Positions 39,301-51,649 of a stretch of 64,000 nucleotides of DNA are shown here, one piece after another (positions within the stretch are counted from its first letter, which is position 1; every line of letters begins with the position of its first letter). Made by a program: the position numbers and the translations under genes. The notes beneath the pieces were generated by a model. That model worked only from the letters and a program-made list of their open reading frames with translations, ran no database searches and was not told the DNA's origin. The stretch spans positions 16,291,931 through 16,355,930 of the forward strand of contig CM052357.1 in NCBI GenBank assembly GCA_028551475.1, in the 5' to 3' direction. Source of the stretch: Casuarina equisetifolia (Eukaryota; Streptophyta; Magnoliopsida; Fagales; Casuarinaceae).

Positions 39301-41578
39301 ATCAGCCTTGCCGAGCCCAATCAGATCCCCAGTTGTACGGTCTTGAAAGAGACAAAATTTATCGAAGAAAAGGACAACACAATTATTGTCACAGATTAGT
39401 TTTTGAATAGATAATAAATTGTGATATAAGTGAGGTGTATATAAAACATGAGTGAGATTAAAGGAGGAATAAGGCTTATAGTGACCGATGTGAGTGACCG
39501 GACTAAGGGATTTGTTAGGGAAAGTGATGTGGATGGGTTTGGCACATGGGTAAAAAAAATTTAACATATGTAAATTGCATGTGATATGGTCCATTACCCC
39601 ATAATCAATAATCTATAAAGATGAAAAAGGAGGAGAAAGAGAATAATACCGAAAAAATTGGCACTAGGATCAAAGGTGCTGATCTTATTGATAAGTGTCA
39701 CTAATTTATGTTGTTGGTCCACAGTCAGATTTAGCCTAGTAAAGCCACCATAGATGCTACCAGGGCTTGGAGGTGGATGGCCTAAGATGCCTACACTAGG
39801 ATAAGGAGAAGGTGAGGGGTTACCGAAATAAGAAAGCCCAGTAAAAGGGGGTGGTGGAGGCCCATGACTGAAGTAGAGGGCCCATGTCCATCAAGAGAAG
39901 TATTGTGGGCTTGGGTACGCCCGTCAATAGAGTGGCGGTGATTACTACCCTTAGGTTTGGGCTTCCAACCAAGGGGGGGTAGCCCATAAGCAAAAAACAG
40001 GCCTTCTAGACAAGCCTAGGCTTTTTGCAATGATTGCAAAAAAGGCGCTAATGGGCTGAGGAAGGAATAGGCTCCTTGGGCCTCTTAGGCCCAGATAAGT
40101 GATGAGGCCCTAGAGGAGTGGGCCAGCCAATTGGGCCCAGCTGTAGAGCCCCATTGCTCGACCTAGCAAAAGGGCGACATGTAGTCCCGTGTGATTGTGC
40201 CATGAAGGCACTAGCATCTCCAACATTGTGTTGACCATCGCGTTGGGAACACTGGTCAATGTCCTGCTTGGCTAGAGAGTAGATCTTCTCCAAAAAGGGA
40301 AGCTATTCACAGTTGAGGATGGAAGAAACAAGATTCTAGAGCTCCGGTGGAAGGGAGAAGAGAAGCTTCAGTGCACAATCCTCTTGGTCACAAGCCCGGA
40401 GACTCAAGTTAATTTCGCAATCGCATCTACCATAAGAACATCGGATGGGGGCCAGTTATGTCTCAAGTGCACCCGAAAGGTCCATTAGGTGAACATAAAA
40501 GGCCATGAGATCAGCACTGGTGGTGTCAGGAGCAAGCTGAAGCGCATTAATGGCTTGTTCAAGCCAAATTTCTAAGTAGTGGAGACTTTGTTAAAGCTCT
40601 CTTACAAAACTCGCCAAATATCCATCATGGTCAAAAGTCGAGAGACCATGCTTTCCAAATCGAAGTCAACGGATTGTACCAACCAAGTTTTTACAAAAGC
40701 GTGGGCTTGGGCCCATCGCTATGTGTCTTTGCCATTACCATCCAGATGGGTAAGCTTACCGGTGAGAAAATCGAGCTTGTTGTGAGCTAGGCAGATGATG
40801 TGAATCTACTCACTACAAATGCTCCAATTTGATTCGCTAACTAATCATTTGGGAATAATGTTGCCGGGCTAAAGATCAGCGGCAGAAAGGTGATAAGGGT
40901 CGCAAAGAGTGAAGGAAGGAGTTCCAGCAGCAACCATTGAAGAAATTAAGGTTAGGGCTAGGGTTTTGTGAAATTGGGGATTTTGGGAGATTGGGAATTA
41001 AGGCAGAATTAAGGTTAGGGTTCAATGGATTGGGAAAGAAATTTTAGAATGGGAAATAAAGGTGGGAATTTGTTGAAATTGGGAAATTGGAGAAAATTTG
41101 AATTTAAGGACAAAAATTAGGTTAAGGGTTTGTCGAAATTGAGGGATAAGGAAAATTGGGAAATTGGGGTAAAATGCGAAATTGTGAAAAAATAGGTTTA
41201 GGGTTTTCCAAAATTGGGGATATGAGAAAATAAAAAAAAAATTGGAGAATTAAGGGCTAAAAAGTGGGAGATTTGAAGGAATAGGGTTTTGGTAATTATG
41301 AGTGGCAGAATTGTAATATTGAAAAAGGCAAGGATAAAGTGGTAGCAATGATAATAAAAAAGCCAAAAAAGGGACAAAAAAGCCAAATAGACTCACAGGA
41401 AAAGGAGGGGTATTCAGAATGAATTAAGAATCATGGGAAAGGAAGGGGATTTGGAATGAATTGAGAATTATGGGGAAAAGTAGGGGTATTCAGAATGAAT
41501 TGAGAATCACCTGTCACTGATGGCCGTGCAGAAGCAAAAAAAAAAGGTCTCAGGAAAAGAAACAGGGCTCGAGTACCA
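36367..41578 (-). mobile_element. Internal region 2 of the small copia array
   Basis: It has the same order as internal region 1: gag from about 40935, protease near 39600, integrase about 39000-38050, reverse transcriptase about 38040-36950, RNase H about 36930-36390. It is clearly related to, but distinct from, region 1. An extra roughly 150-bp G/A-rich stretch near 41020-41170 between gag and LTR 3 accounts for much of its greater length. It is heavily broken. Confidence 0.8.
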
Positions 41579-41802
41579 TGTAAGATTTTGAGATGATGGG
41601 AGAGAGGCTGACAAGTGAGCAAATATTTGGTTTGTATTGATCTAATTCTTTATAATAGCAAGCATATATTTATATGCTGTAAACCTAATCTATACAAGGA
41701 AAACATAATGATTACAATAATTACATAATATTCTACCTAACACAAACACATAATTAGGGACAATTATGGTAAGGTATTAGATAAGAAATTCAAATATCAA
41801 CA
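41579..41802 (-). repeat. LTR 3 of the small copia array
   Basis: It is 224 bp. On the minus strand its end is followed by the primer-binding site (about 41565-41578). It ends caaca, then agttaatcc. Confidence 0.85.
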
Positions 41803-42397
41803 AGTTAATCCAAGTTTTACCTCTTTGAGTTGCTAGATAAATTCTAGAAGTTATTCACCGTTAGTAATTAGTTAGTTCAATAAACACCAGTCTCTATGGG
41901 ATGATATCTTTACTCATCATTATATTATTTATTCGACATGTATACCTGCATGTAGAATTTCACTGAATAATGAAAGCAAGAAAAAGCAAAATCAATACCT
42001 CTTTGGTCAGCAAGGATGATTGGGTGCCCAAGTCATGATCACTTTTACCAACTTCTTCATTATACTTAAATATTGTAATGATTATCATCATTCATCATAT
42101 TATATATGTTGAATAATAATATTTTGATATGACAAAATAAGTTATAATAATATTTTGGGTGCATTTGCTTTTATATTTTTTAGGATATTATGCTTGTTAA
42201 GGTATTTTATGTAGTCTACATTCATTTAGTCCAACCTATAATTCAATGTGCAAGTTCCACTTGTGTGTAAGTCCAACCCATGCATATGTCAATGTGGAAG
42301 CTAGCCTATTAAATTGTTGAACCCATCCTTAAGTCAACCCATGCAATTGCCTGACTCATTCTTAAGTCAACTCACAATTCTTGCAACCCTAGATTAA
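41803..42397. other. AT-rich spacer, possible old repeat
   Basis: No gene is seen. A stretch near 41818-41870 (with gagttgctagataaat and ttattcaccg) resembles one near 51374-51422, which suggests an unclassified dispersed repeat. Confidence 0.35.
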
Positions 42398-42741
42398 GCA
42401 GTGTGTGCAAATCACGCAACCTGACGCAACCATTTGTTCCCACTTAATGCTACTTTCGCTTGTGCATCAAGCTTCACTGAAATCTGGCCAAAGTAGTGAT
42501 GGAAAGCATAGATTCAAGAATAGATTGCAAACCCACATTCACAACTCAGAAAATTGTGCTTAAATTTGAGCAGTGTGTGCAAATCACGCAACCTGACGCA
42601 ACCATTTGTTCCCACTTAATGCTACTTTCGCTTGTGCATCAAGCTTCACTAAAATTTGGCCAAAGTAGTGATGGAAAGCATAGATTCAAGAATAGATTGC
42701 AAACCCACATTCACAACTCAAAAAATTGTGCTTAAATTTGA
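42398..42741 (+). repeat. Tandem duplication, 172 bp x 2
   Basis: The unit begins gcagtgtgtgcaaatcacgc at 42398 and again at 42570. The two copies are nearly identical, with only a few differences seen, and break off at 42741. The open frame across it (42496-42735) is only a product of the repeat. Confidence 0.92.
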
Positions 42742-43254
42742 TATGTGAGAAGTTGTGAAGTTTCCTGTAAACTAGAGGAAAGGGTCACTGCTAGCAGTCT
42801 ATGGAGAAGTTCACGCACACTTGAAGATGGAGATCAATTCTTAACCAGAACCTGTGACCCGTGACTATAAGTCCATCCATAATCAAGTCTGAACACACCA
42901 GTTCCACTTACTAGGTCTAAACTCATCATTTGAAATCATTTTCTTTCACTATGCAACTTGATAAAGAGATATTTGGGAAAATCTCATAAGGGTTTGTGAG
43001 AGAAAATTAGTTATGCAAAAAGGAAAGTTTTTGAACAAGATTGTTGAGACAATTCGATAAAAGGAAATACAAGATTTAAAATTTGGGAGCATTTAGTAAA
43101 GGAAAAGGATTCATAGTATCCAAAGAATAAAAATGGAATTGTGACAAGCCGTTATTGAAGACCAAAATACATGTTTGGTATGATCTCTTCTCTTTTTCAT
43201 TGAAGTTTTATAAGAAAGTGATTACTCTATTTTGTATAGGGTTATTGTAACTAG

Positions 43255-43920
43255 TTAGGCAATATATAATATAGTATTTATTAAATTATAGTTGCATTTG
43301 TCTATAATTATGCAACTTTTATTGTTTCATGCAGCAAACCCCAAATATAAGGAAAAAAAGGAAAAGAAGCAAGCAAATCATGCAAAAGAAGATTTTTTCC
43401 CATTACATGTGGAAAACTCATGTGGGAAGGTAAGAGAAAAAGTTAGAAAACATGTGAAGGAAAAAGCACTCGAGCATAAAAGAAGCAAGAGGAGAAAGAA
43501 TGTTGTTGTGTGGTCGGAGAAGCAAAGAAGAAGAGAGCGCATGATAGTTTCTCCTTCGTCAAAAAAGCAAAGCCCATGCATGACAGAGTGGAACTTTGAA
43601 AGTGCTGAATGGTCATGCGAATGCCGACCATCCTCACATTTTTTTCTAATGAAGGTAGATGCCATCTAACTAGTTTTCAACCATACTTTTCCATTTTTTG
43701 ATCAAATTTGAGCACTTCCCGACTAGTAGGAAGCAAATCTAACATCTAGTGTGAGTTCTAGTCATTCTGCGGTAGCTGCGTGTGGTTTCGCGGTGGCTTC
43801 TAGTGAAAGAAAACGAATGCCATCTGGCCTGATTCTAGTAAATGTACACAATCTAGTGGCAAATCGAAGTAATTTGTTTGAAGATTGGCACTCAAGACAC
43901 CTTCCTTGACAATTATTAGT
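43255..43920 (+). repeat. Dispersed repeat, copy A
   Basis: It resembles 49960-50600 in the same orientation: an AT-rich start, then catgcagcaaacccc, a purine-rich A/G stretch, a gaatgccgaccatcc block, and a tail with ggcaaat and gattggcact. A 125-codon open frame inside (43292-43669) is rich in Lys/Arg/Glu only because of the purine tract. The element class is unknown; it may be part of an LTR element. Confidence 0.55.
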
Positions 43921-44366
43921 GGTTTATGTTTGGGGCATGAATTTTTTGTGCAAATTTTATGCTAAAACAATAAAACATCTCCATTTGTAGTCACTTACTT
44001 ATCCTCTAGTATCTTTGTTTGCCCCAAAATAAAAATTTGTACCCAAATTGCCAAAAGAGTAGAAACCTATCATAGTATAAGAGCGAATAACGATTGTTTA
44101 GGCTAGACTTTTGAATCATAATCCAACTAATATTTGGAAGGAAGTCTTTAACCTATGTTGATAGAATGGAAAAACTCAATAATAAGCCTTGTTAAGAGAA
44201 AGACATCACCTTAGAAATTCAATAACTAGTCTCATTAAAGAAAAACTTCACCTCATAAGAACCTATAACAATTTAATTATATTCTTAAGATTCAAAAGCC
44301 AATTGCAAGAGGAAGCATGTTTCTTTTAAATACAACTTCATTGACTTTAAGTTATTATAACCAACT

Positions 44367-45991
44367 TGTTAGAATATATTTTGATGATGACATAAATAGG
44401 GATTATAATATAAGAATATTATAATAATTATTGCTTGATTATTGGTTTAAATAAGAAAAATAATGTTAGAACATTTTGTAGGAAAATAGGTACTACTTAA
44501 AATAAGCAATCCAAATAAGAAGCCCAGTTGAGATCTACTAAGCCTAACAACATAACACACGTGACTTAAAACAACGAAGTAGACTTAGACTCAACCTTAT
44601 TTGCACGACCCAACCTAAACACACAAGCCCACAACCTAGATCTAGTTCATGAGTTTGTGACCCGCAAAGCTCGCCCGTGTGCGCGACCCACGAGTATGGC
44701 GCTCGACCTAAAGACTTATGAAGCCAAGTGACCTAGAACTTGTTCAACCCGCTATTCCACACCACCACATAAAGATCAAATCGGTTGCTGATAGCAGTAT
44801 TGTTGAAGTTGAAAAAGGATTCATTTGAAAGCTATCACAAATGAGAAGAAATCTATGAAGAAAAATTAGTAACCCATTACTTAGAGAGGATCAAATTAAA
44901 AAGATTAAAGTGTTCTTCACAACCCATGACTTAATTGATTGAAAAGGAAATTGAAAGCATATTAGAGTGTTTCTAAAGTTGCTTTGTTAAGTAAGAAGCT
45001 GATCTATTGGTTTGTAAAGCATCCACGAAGATCTACTTTAAGATTGAAGATAATTAAGGAAGATTTGAGTGAAATTCAAAAACTTGGCCCATTAACTTGG
45101 TTTTGTCTCTGTGAAGCTTTGAATTATCAACTTAAAATCTGGACAAAATGGTGACATTTTGGAGCATGATTTTGAATGAGATTAAGAAAAAAAACAAGCC
45201 TTTCTCCCTTCTTTGACATAAACTCAAAACTCAAGTAGAGAAAAGGAGGAAAGAGGGAGCTCCAATAAGAAGAAGATGTGATTTGCTTTAGAGATGTTAG
45301 AGTGACTCTTTAAAAGTGAAAGGTTAGTCTTTTTAAAGTTATTCAAAAGCAAAATAGTCATTGTTATTTGGTTGGAAGAAAATAAAAAAAAGCAAGCTTT
45401 AATCAAAGAAACTCACAATCTTCTCAAGCTTATCAAACTCACAAAATCATTCTCCATTTTAGTGATTCTAATCTAAGCTCATTACTACTTTGATATTCTT
45501 GTTAGAAAATCAATTTGTGTTTCAATACAAACTGTTATTGAGTTGATTTTCTATAAGTGAACAATATTAGGGCTTGAATGAATTTGGGACTTTTGTCCAA
45601 TTCACTCTATAATAACTTTATGGCATTTGTTTAAGGCTTCTAAATAAATTTTATATATCTTACAAAAGCCTTGTCCTAATATTGTAATATTGGGGTGAAA
45701 ATTTTATAATAGGGTTTAAGGAATTAGTTATCTTTTGTAATGGGTTAGATATCTTTTGTAATTAATTATGAATTGATTGGAAAAGTGACTTTAGTGAGTT
45801 GCTAGTATAGGCTAGAATAAGTGCCGAGGTAGCTTGGGCCAAACCACTTACCAAAAATCTTTACCTTTGTATTGTGTGAATATTTTACTTGCTACCTTAA
45901 TTGCTTCACATAAAAAAAATGAAAAAAAAAACAAAAGTATTTTTGGTAAACCTAATTCATCCCCTCTCTTAGGTTGCTATAGGATCCAACA
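44367..45991 (+). mobile_element. Solo LTR, Sirevirus-type
   Basis: It is 1625 bp, from tgttagaatatattttgatg to ataggatccaaca. The flanks caact (44362-44366) and taact (45992-45996) are a near-exact 5-bp target duplication. The start (gatgatgac shortly after tgttagaa) and the end (cctaattcatcccctctctt before the terminal bases) match Sirevirus LTR style. No internal region adjoins it, so it is most likely the product of LTR-LTR recombination. Confidence 0.75.
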
Positions 45992-46899
45992 TAACTAACT
46001 ACTTAATCTATCTAATTAAATGGTTATGACCATCTAATTACATAACCTAACCAACCAAAAGTCTTCACCCAACATATAGTTGTTGGAAAAAATGTTTATA
46101 TTTTTCCATTTTGTTTAAACATGAGGAAATACTAAATAGAATTAATGAAAGTATTTTAAATATGAAAGAAAAGATTCAAACATCACAATCATGAGAATTT
46201 TTATATGAAAAATTTCTTCAACATGAAGGATAAAAACCATAAGACCAATAATGGAGTCAGCCCAAAGCTTCACTATATAACTTTTTAAGTATACAATCTA
46301 ATCAAGTTCTTAACTTTAACAAGATAAACATCCAACATTCTAATAATAATAGAATCTACAATTAATAGTAAAGAATAAGTTGAAAACATCAACTTAATCA
46401 AGAAATTTTGAAGAAATATCACCAAAAAATTTAATCTAGACCTATTGGTATAAAAAGCTCTAATCAACGATCCAATCATTCAAAATAAAGAACAATCAAT
46501 CATAAATCTACTATAAAATTACCTCAATGAACCATAAATCTACCTTAATCAACTATTGAAGGACTATAACACAAGGCTTTTAATTCATGCTAAAATCTTC
46601 TCTCTTTGTTCTCTCTATCTCTTTTCTTTTTACAATTGTACTCATGTTTTCTCACTAATCCAAGATTAAGGCAACCAACACCTAAAAGGACTAGTTAAGT
46701 TTCAAAAAGGGTTCAAATTGGGTTGGATCAACCTAACAATAGCTTCTTTTATGAACAAGTTACACAATTTGTAAGCTATTACACTTCTTCCCTATAATAC
46801 CTCATTTTTCACAAAAAGATAAAAAAAAATTGTAATAAAGGTATTAGCCCAATAAATAAGTTTATAAAAGAGATCCATCCATAATATGAAGAACAACAT

Positions 46900-48496
46900 A
46901 TGTAATAATTATTTATTTAATTATAAGGGTAAATTTGTTATCTTCTGTCTTTTCAAAACAATGGCTAAAAAGAAGTCTTTTAGTTGTCATCCTTAATGGC
47001 TGAAGAGATTTGCCCCACAAATAAGACAACCTAGTTTTAACCCATATTGACAACAATACATGCTATCTTATGGCTAGCATAAAAGGCCTTGTAGGCGGCA
47101 AGTAATCCTTCTCAATCATCTCACATGAAATTTCCTAGATATATAGGGATTGATCCCATGGAATAGTTAGTTAGGTGTGAAAATTGGTTCTAGTTGTTTG
47201 AAGTTAAAGACTACCATATACTAAAATAAATGGGGTACCTAATAATAGGGGCAAATAAAGGGTCACATCACATAATGGTATACACTATATATAGCCAATA
47301 AGGGCCATGTTTGCTAAGTAGATCATAAGTGTGATAAGGTGACCCTATTTCTAAGAAACGAATGGTGATTGAACTTAGGATTTTTTTTTTTAATTGAGGC
47401 AAACCTCAGTAATGTTAGAACTTGTAGGTACTTAAGACATTTTGACCTTTCAAAAACCTGGGGTTATGAAAGCCTACTTTATAGCCTTTTTCATCCAAGT
47501 ACTCAAGGGGGAGATTTAATTGCTGGTTAAGATTCCTAATCCTTTTATGCTAAATAAGGCCTTCATGCTTACTTTTTAGAGGAGTGTTAATTAGTGAAAT
47601 TGGAGTAAAATCCTTCTAGATTGAAAGGGGTTAGTAAGGGACCATAAGGATTTGGTGCATGTAACATGCAAGATTACATGGTTTACCAAGACTGCTTAGT
47701 CACTTATCTAAGGTCTATGATGAATCAAAAGTCTAGTCCCTATACAGTGTATTAGTGAAAGTCAAATGCAAGATAAGAGAAACAAAGAGTTATGTTATTA
47801 ATTGTGACAAGAAGTAAAAGTGAATGCATTAGCCATTACTTTTAGTACTTATCAAAACCACCATGAGTTTTTTGTCATATCCTTTGGATTAATGAATGCA
47901 CACTAGTTATTTTCAAGTTCTCATGAACTTAATATTTAAACCATAATTAGAAGGTTCATGTTAATATTCTTTAATGACATTTTGATTTTAATTAAGATTT
48001 GAAAAGCTACATAAGACATTTAAATATAGTCTTCTAGCTCTTACAACATCACCAATAGTATTCAAAGTGTAGTAAATTTACATTTGTGTAGAGTTGCATT
48101 GATTACTTAAACTACATCATTTCAAGCAAAGGGATTGAGGTGAATCAAAAGAAAATTAAGTATGTTCTCCTAGCCCTAACTTATTATAAAGACTTTGTGA
48201 ATTCTTAAGGCTTACAAGATATTATATGCACTTGATTAGAAATTATAGGCAAATATGTAAACTCATTACCAACATGTATAAAAAAAAAAAAAGAATTTTA
48301 GTAGTTTGAGAAAGCTATCCAAGTTTTTGGAGAATTTAAGAAGGCAATTAGTTCTACCTTAATTTTAGCAACACTAAACTTCAATAAATCCTTAAAATTG
48401 AGTCAAATGAAAGCCTAGGGGGATTGGGAGTAGTATTCATGCAAAAGGATGATCCATAACCTAAATGAGTAAAGCACTAGTTCCAAAGCACTTAGT
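46900..48496 (+). mobile_element. Decayed Ty3/gypsy retrotransposon, gag to RNase H part
   Basis: Degraded plus-strand similarity to Ty3/gypsy is visible in the expected order. A gag-like segment at about 47124-47260 has KFPRYIGIDPMEW. A reverse transcriptase segment at about 47830-48240 has the hallmark FGLMNA. An RNase H-like segment at about 48390-48470 has GGLGVVFMQ. It is very heavily broken and old. The integrase end lies at 51650-52590, with other repeats inserted between. LTR boundaries on the left were not found. Confidence 0.65.
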
Positions 48497-49950
48497 GTTG
48501 GGTCCTTAGGCAATCTAAGAAAGGGGGTAAATTAGGTTTAATTTTTGCTTTCTTTTTAGTAACTTGTTAATCTCACCACCTATGTAGTATACAAGTAAAC
48601 AATATAACACAATATGAGTATATAAATAATAAACACTCTACATAAAAATAATGAATAAATATGTCTATGCATCACTAAACGATAAACAACAAATACATAG
48701 TGTAAACAGGGGCCCATGCACATATTTGTTAAGTGATTGGAGGAACTTTTCAACACGTCTCCTTTGACAACACATCAAAGAATGCCAACTATATTCAATG
48801 TAGAAATTACAATAAGTAATTTTTAAATGTACATCAACAAAGCATAACCTATTTGATCCTTTTACAAATTAGCATATTTTTCTTTTTGCTTGCTTCACAA
48901 CCACACAATGTTTAGACAATTGCTTTTTTCTTTGTTTCTTTGCTTTTTCGTTCCTTTGCTACTTCTTTTTTTTTTTTTTCCATTTTCTTATGTTTTGAGT
49001 TTGTTGTGTAAAATAACAAAATAAGCATAAATATAAATGAATTCAAATATAATTGTAAAAATACTAATCATATATTACTTAAAGTAAACAAAATAACTTT
49101 ATATAAAATAGAGTTATCTCATATACACAAATGATAAAGATCAAAAAAGAGAAACCCATAGCATATAAATTCAATCATGGATCTACAATTTTTATTTTCT
49201 TCTTAGATCATTAAAATCAATGTATGAAAAACAAGATTTGAACATAATAGATAGATTATCATAATAAACAAGAGTTTTCTCATATTTTGCACAACATTGG
49301 AGCTTTTTTTTTTTTTTCTCTTGTTTTACCAAACCTAGCCTCTTTGCAATTTCTTGCATTTATACCTAAATATTTTGCCTATTGGAGCTTCTTAGGTTAA
49401 TGAATGCTAAGCATTTACAACCTTGTCAAAGACTATTGAGTGATGTAAAGTCCCATTGTGTCTTTTTGCCATCACTACAAAGAAAGAGAGAGATGGAAGG
49501 TTTTTGAGATTCTTATTTTCAATTGGATTTTCCATTTAGAGAAAGGAAAGGTAATGCATTGTCACCTCACCTATCCCTCAATGTGGCAAGTGCATGATCA
49601 CTTGTTTGAAATACATTGGCCATGTGTTCTTCTTTGGTGATCTACCATTAAAGCTTGTCACGGTGATTTACCATTTAGGCTTCTTATGTTGAATTGCTTC
49701 AAGAATTCTAGTTAAACCTCACAAGCCTCTTTACAACATGAGCCTTTTGAAGCATCTGACTTGATTTAGGCTTGTTCTTTTTACTGTTCATTAAATTGTA
49801 CCAAAAAGAATAGGTATCACAATATGGGGTTTGTGAAAAATATAATAATAACAATAGAATTAAATCCAATAACCACTTATGAAATTATCATAAAAAACAT
49901 TAACTTAGATAGCTCAATGATAATTTTATTTTTTTAGAGTTATTATGTTT
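48497..49950 (-). repeat. Probable Sirevirus-type LTR inserted in the gypsy fossil
   Basis: The sequence from 48497 (tgttgggtccttaggcaatc) is similar to the reverse complement of the end of the solo LTR at 45991, including the agggggtaaattaggttt block. This marks an LTR in minus orientation. I could not find its other edge, so the right boundary given is approximate. The stretch is otherwise AT-rich with long T runs near 48966 and 49306. Confidence 0.45.
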
Positions 49951-49959
49951 ACTTTAGGC

Positions 49960-50600
49960 AAAATATAATATAATATTTATGTAATTATATTTGTATTCAT
50001 CCATATTGATACAAGTATTGTTTTTCATACAACAAACCCAAAAAAGTAGAAAAACAAGAGAAATAAAGCAAAATATTGAAAGAAAAGAAAGAAAAAAGCC
50101 AAGGGCAAAAGTGAAACTCACGTGCAGAAATAAGAGAAAAGAAAGTGATTGTCTAAATGGAATTTTGTCGAACGGGGCCATTGTCCAAAGAACTGAGAGA
50201 GAAAAGAAGAGAGAGTCGATTATCGGGCGTTTGGATCATTGAGCAACAAGAGAGGAGAGAGGGCATCGTTGAAGGTTCAAGGACCACACACAACAGTGTG
50301 GATCTCAAAAAGGAGCGATGTTCGTGTGAACGCCGACCATCCGCCCTTCATTAGCTCCAACGACAACCCACTCCATTTTTCGGTAGTTTTTGGGTGTCGT
50401 TTAGTGAAGAAGAAGCATATCTGAGCCCATTATGCAATTTTTAATGGTTCTGTAGCAAATTTAAGCAGTTTCACGGTAGTTTCCGGCGAAGAATGGTGAA
50501 CACTGTATGAGCCCTTTTCGTCAGATCTACGCATTTTGTGGCAAATTTAGGCAATTTCTTTGCAGATCGGCACTTTAAGGGCTTTGATCTACCTTTTTTG
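49960..50600 (+). repeat. Dispersed repeat, copy B
   Basis: It is a diverged direct copy of 43255-43920. Shared order: AT-rich start, catacaacaaaccc, A/G-rich stretch, gaacgccgaccatccgccc, then ggcaaatttaggcaat and cagatcggcacttt. Open frames in it are low-complexity products of the purine tract. Confidence 0.55.
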
Positions 50601-51649
50601 GGATTTTCCGTGAAGAATAGTGGTGGTGCATGGCATTGGTGTGTGACGGCGCATGGCAACCTACGGCGACAGCGCTTGAAAGTGTTTGTTGGCTCGTTTT
50701 CTTCTCATTTTTTAGACAATTACTCTTCCCCCTTTGATGTGTAGAAATTATGCAAATCCAACTTGAAAGGGAAGACAATTTGGTGATAGCTTAGTTGTTT
50801 TTCAATTTGAGATGTTTTGTGTAATTTTTTGCGTTATTCTTATGTTTATAAATATAATTTTTTAATTTTTATTATTAGAATTACGATGTAACATGATTAT
50901 AATGGTGTGAATGTATAATTATTGTGTTTTGTGAGCTATTCTATAAATGTGAAGTTGAATGTTACTAAATGCATTTGAGTGATTAGTTATCATTTAGATA
51001 AGGGAATTTGTATGTTAGAGATCGATAAGAAATAATATGTAATTACTTCTTGTAACATGCAACCATAGATTAATATAGATATGCATATATCATATGATTT
51101 GTGTGATTTTAAGTGTAAATTAAAATATTCATATTATCTTAACGTACTTAATTCATTTAATTCATGGGTAGATATACAATAAGTTAATAAGCTAAATAGG
51201 TTTGTTATATCTAGACATAATATAGTGAATAAATTAAAAAAATTTATAATCACATGAGTAGAATTAATTTTGTTAGCATAAATAATTAACATTTGTACCT
51301 AATAGATAGGTGAAATTGGATGTTCTAGCATGTTTCAGTTATCAAGTTTAGGTTAAATTTAGTTGTTTGATCAATGTTTTACCATTTTAACTTGCTAGAT
51401 AAAGTCAAGCACTTATTCACCATGGTGGGGGCACCTACAAGAGCATATAACAATAGTTCTAATGGGAAGGAAGGAAATAGATGTTTTCACAATAGGTGTT
51501 TTGTTTTGATGTTTTCTAACAATATAAGTTAAAGTAGGTGTTGTATCCAAGACTCCTACAATCATTATTTGTCCCTAGTTAGACTTGACAAGAAATCAAC
51601 ATGAATGTCACTATTTGTAGTGGTGGATTATTTTTACAAAGTATACCTA
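50601..51649. other. AT-rich repeat-derived spacer
   Basis: No gene is recognised. It probably continues the repeat at 49960. The stretch at 51374-51422 resembles 41818-41870. Confidence 0.35.

Larger units (their letters stand above)
30858..41802 (-). mobile_element. Three-LTR, two-internal-region array of a small Ty1/copia family (broken)
   Basis: Three 224-bp LTRs (30858-31081, 36143-36366, 41579-41802) separate two minus-strand internal regions of about 5.1 and 5.2 kb. Each internal region has a primer-binding site (tggtactcgagccctg type) beside its right LTR and a purine tract (gagggggag or similar) beside its left LTR. The middle LTR is therefore shared. By eye the LTRs differ from one another at about 5-7% of positions, and the internal regions differ from each other more. 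The outer flanks (atatc on the left, agtta on the right) show no matching target duplication. Both copies have many breaks. Short LTRs and domain style suggest the Ale/Retrofit or Ivana lineage; which one is unresolved. Confidence 0.85.

Noticed and set aside
43292-43669. Small basic protein of 125 codons
   Set aside because: It lies in a dispersed repeat with a purine-rich tract, and the related copy near 50000 does not keep the frame.
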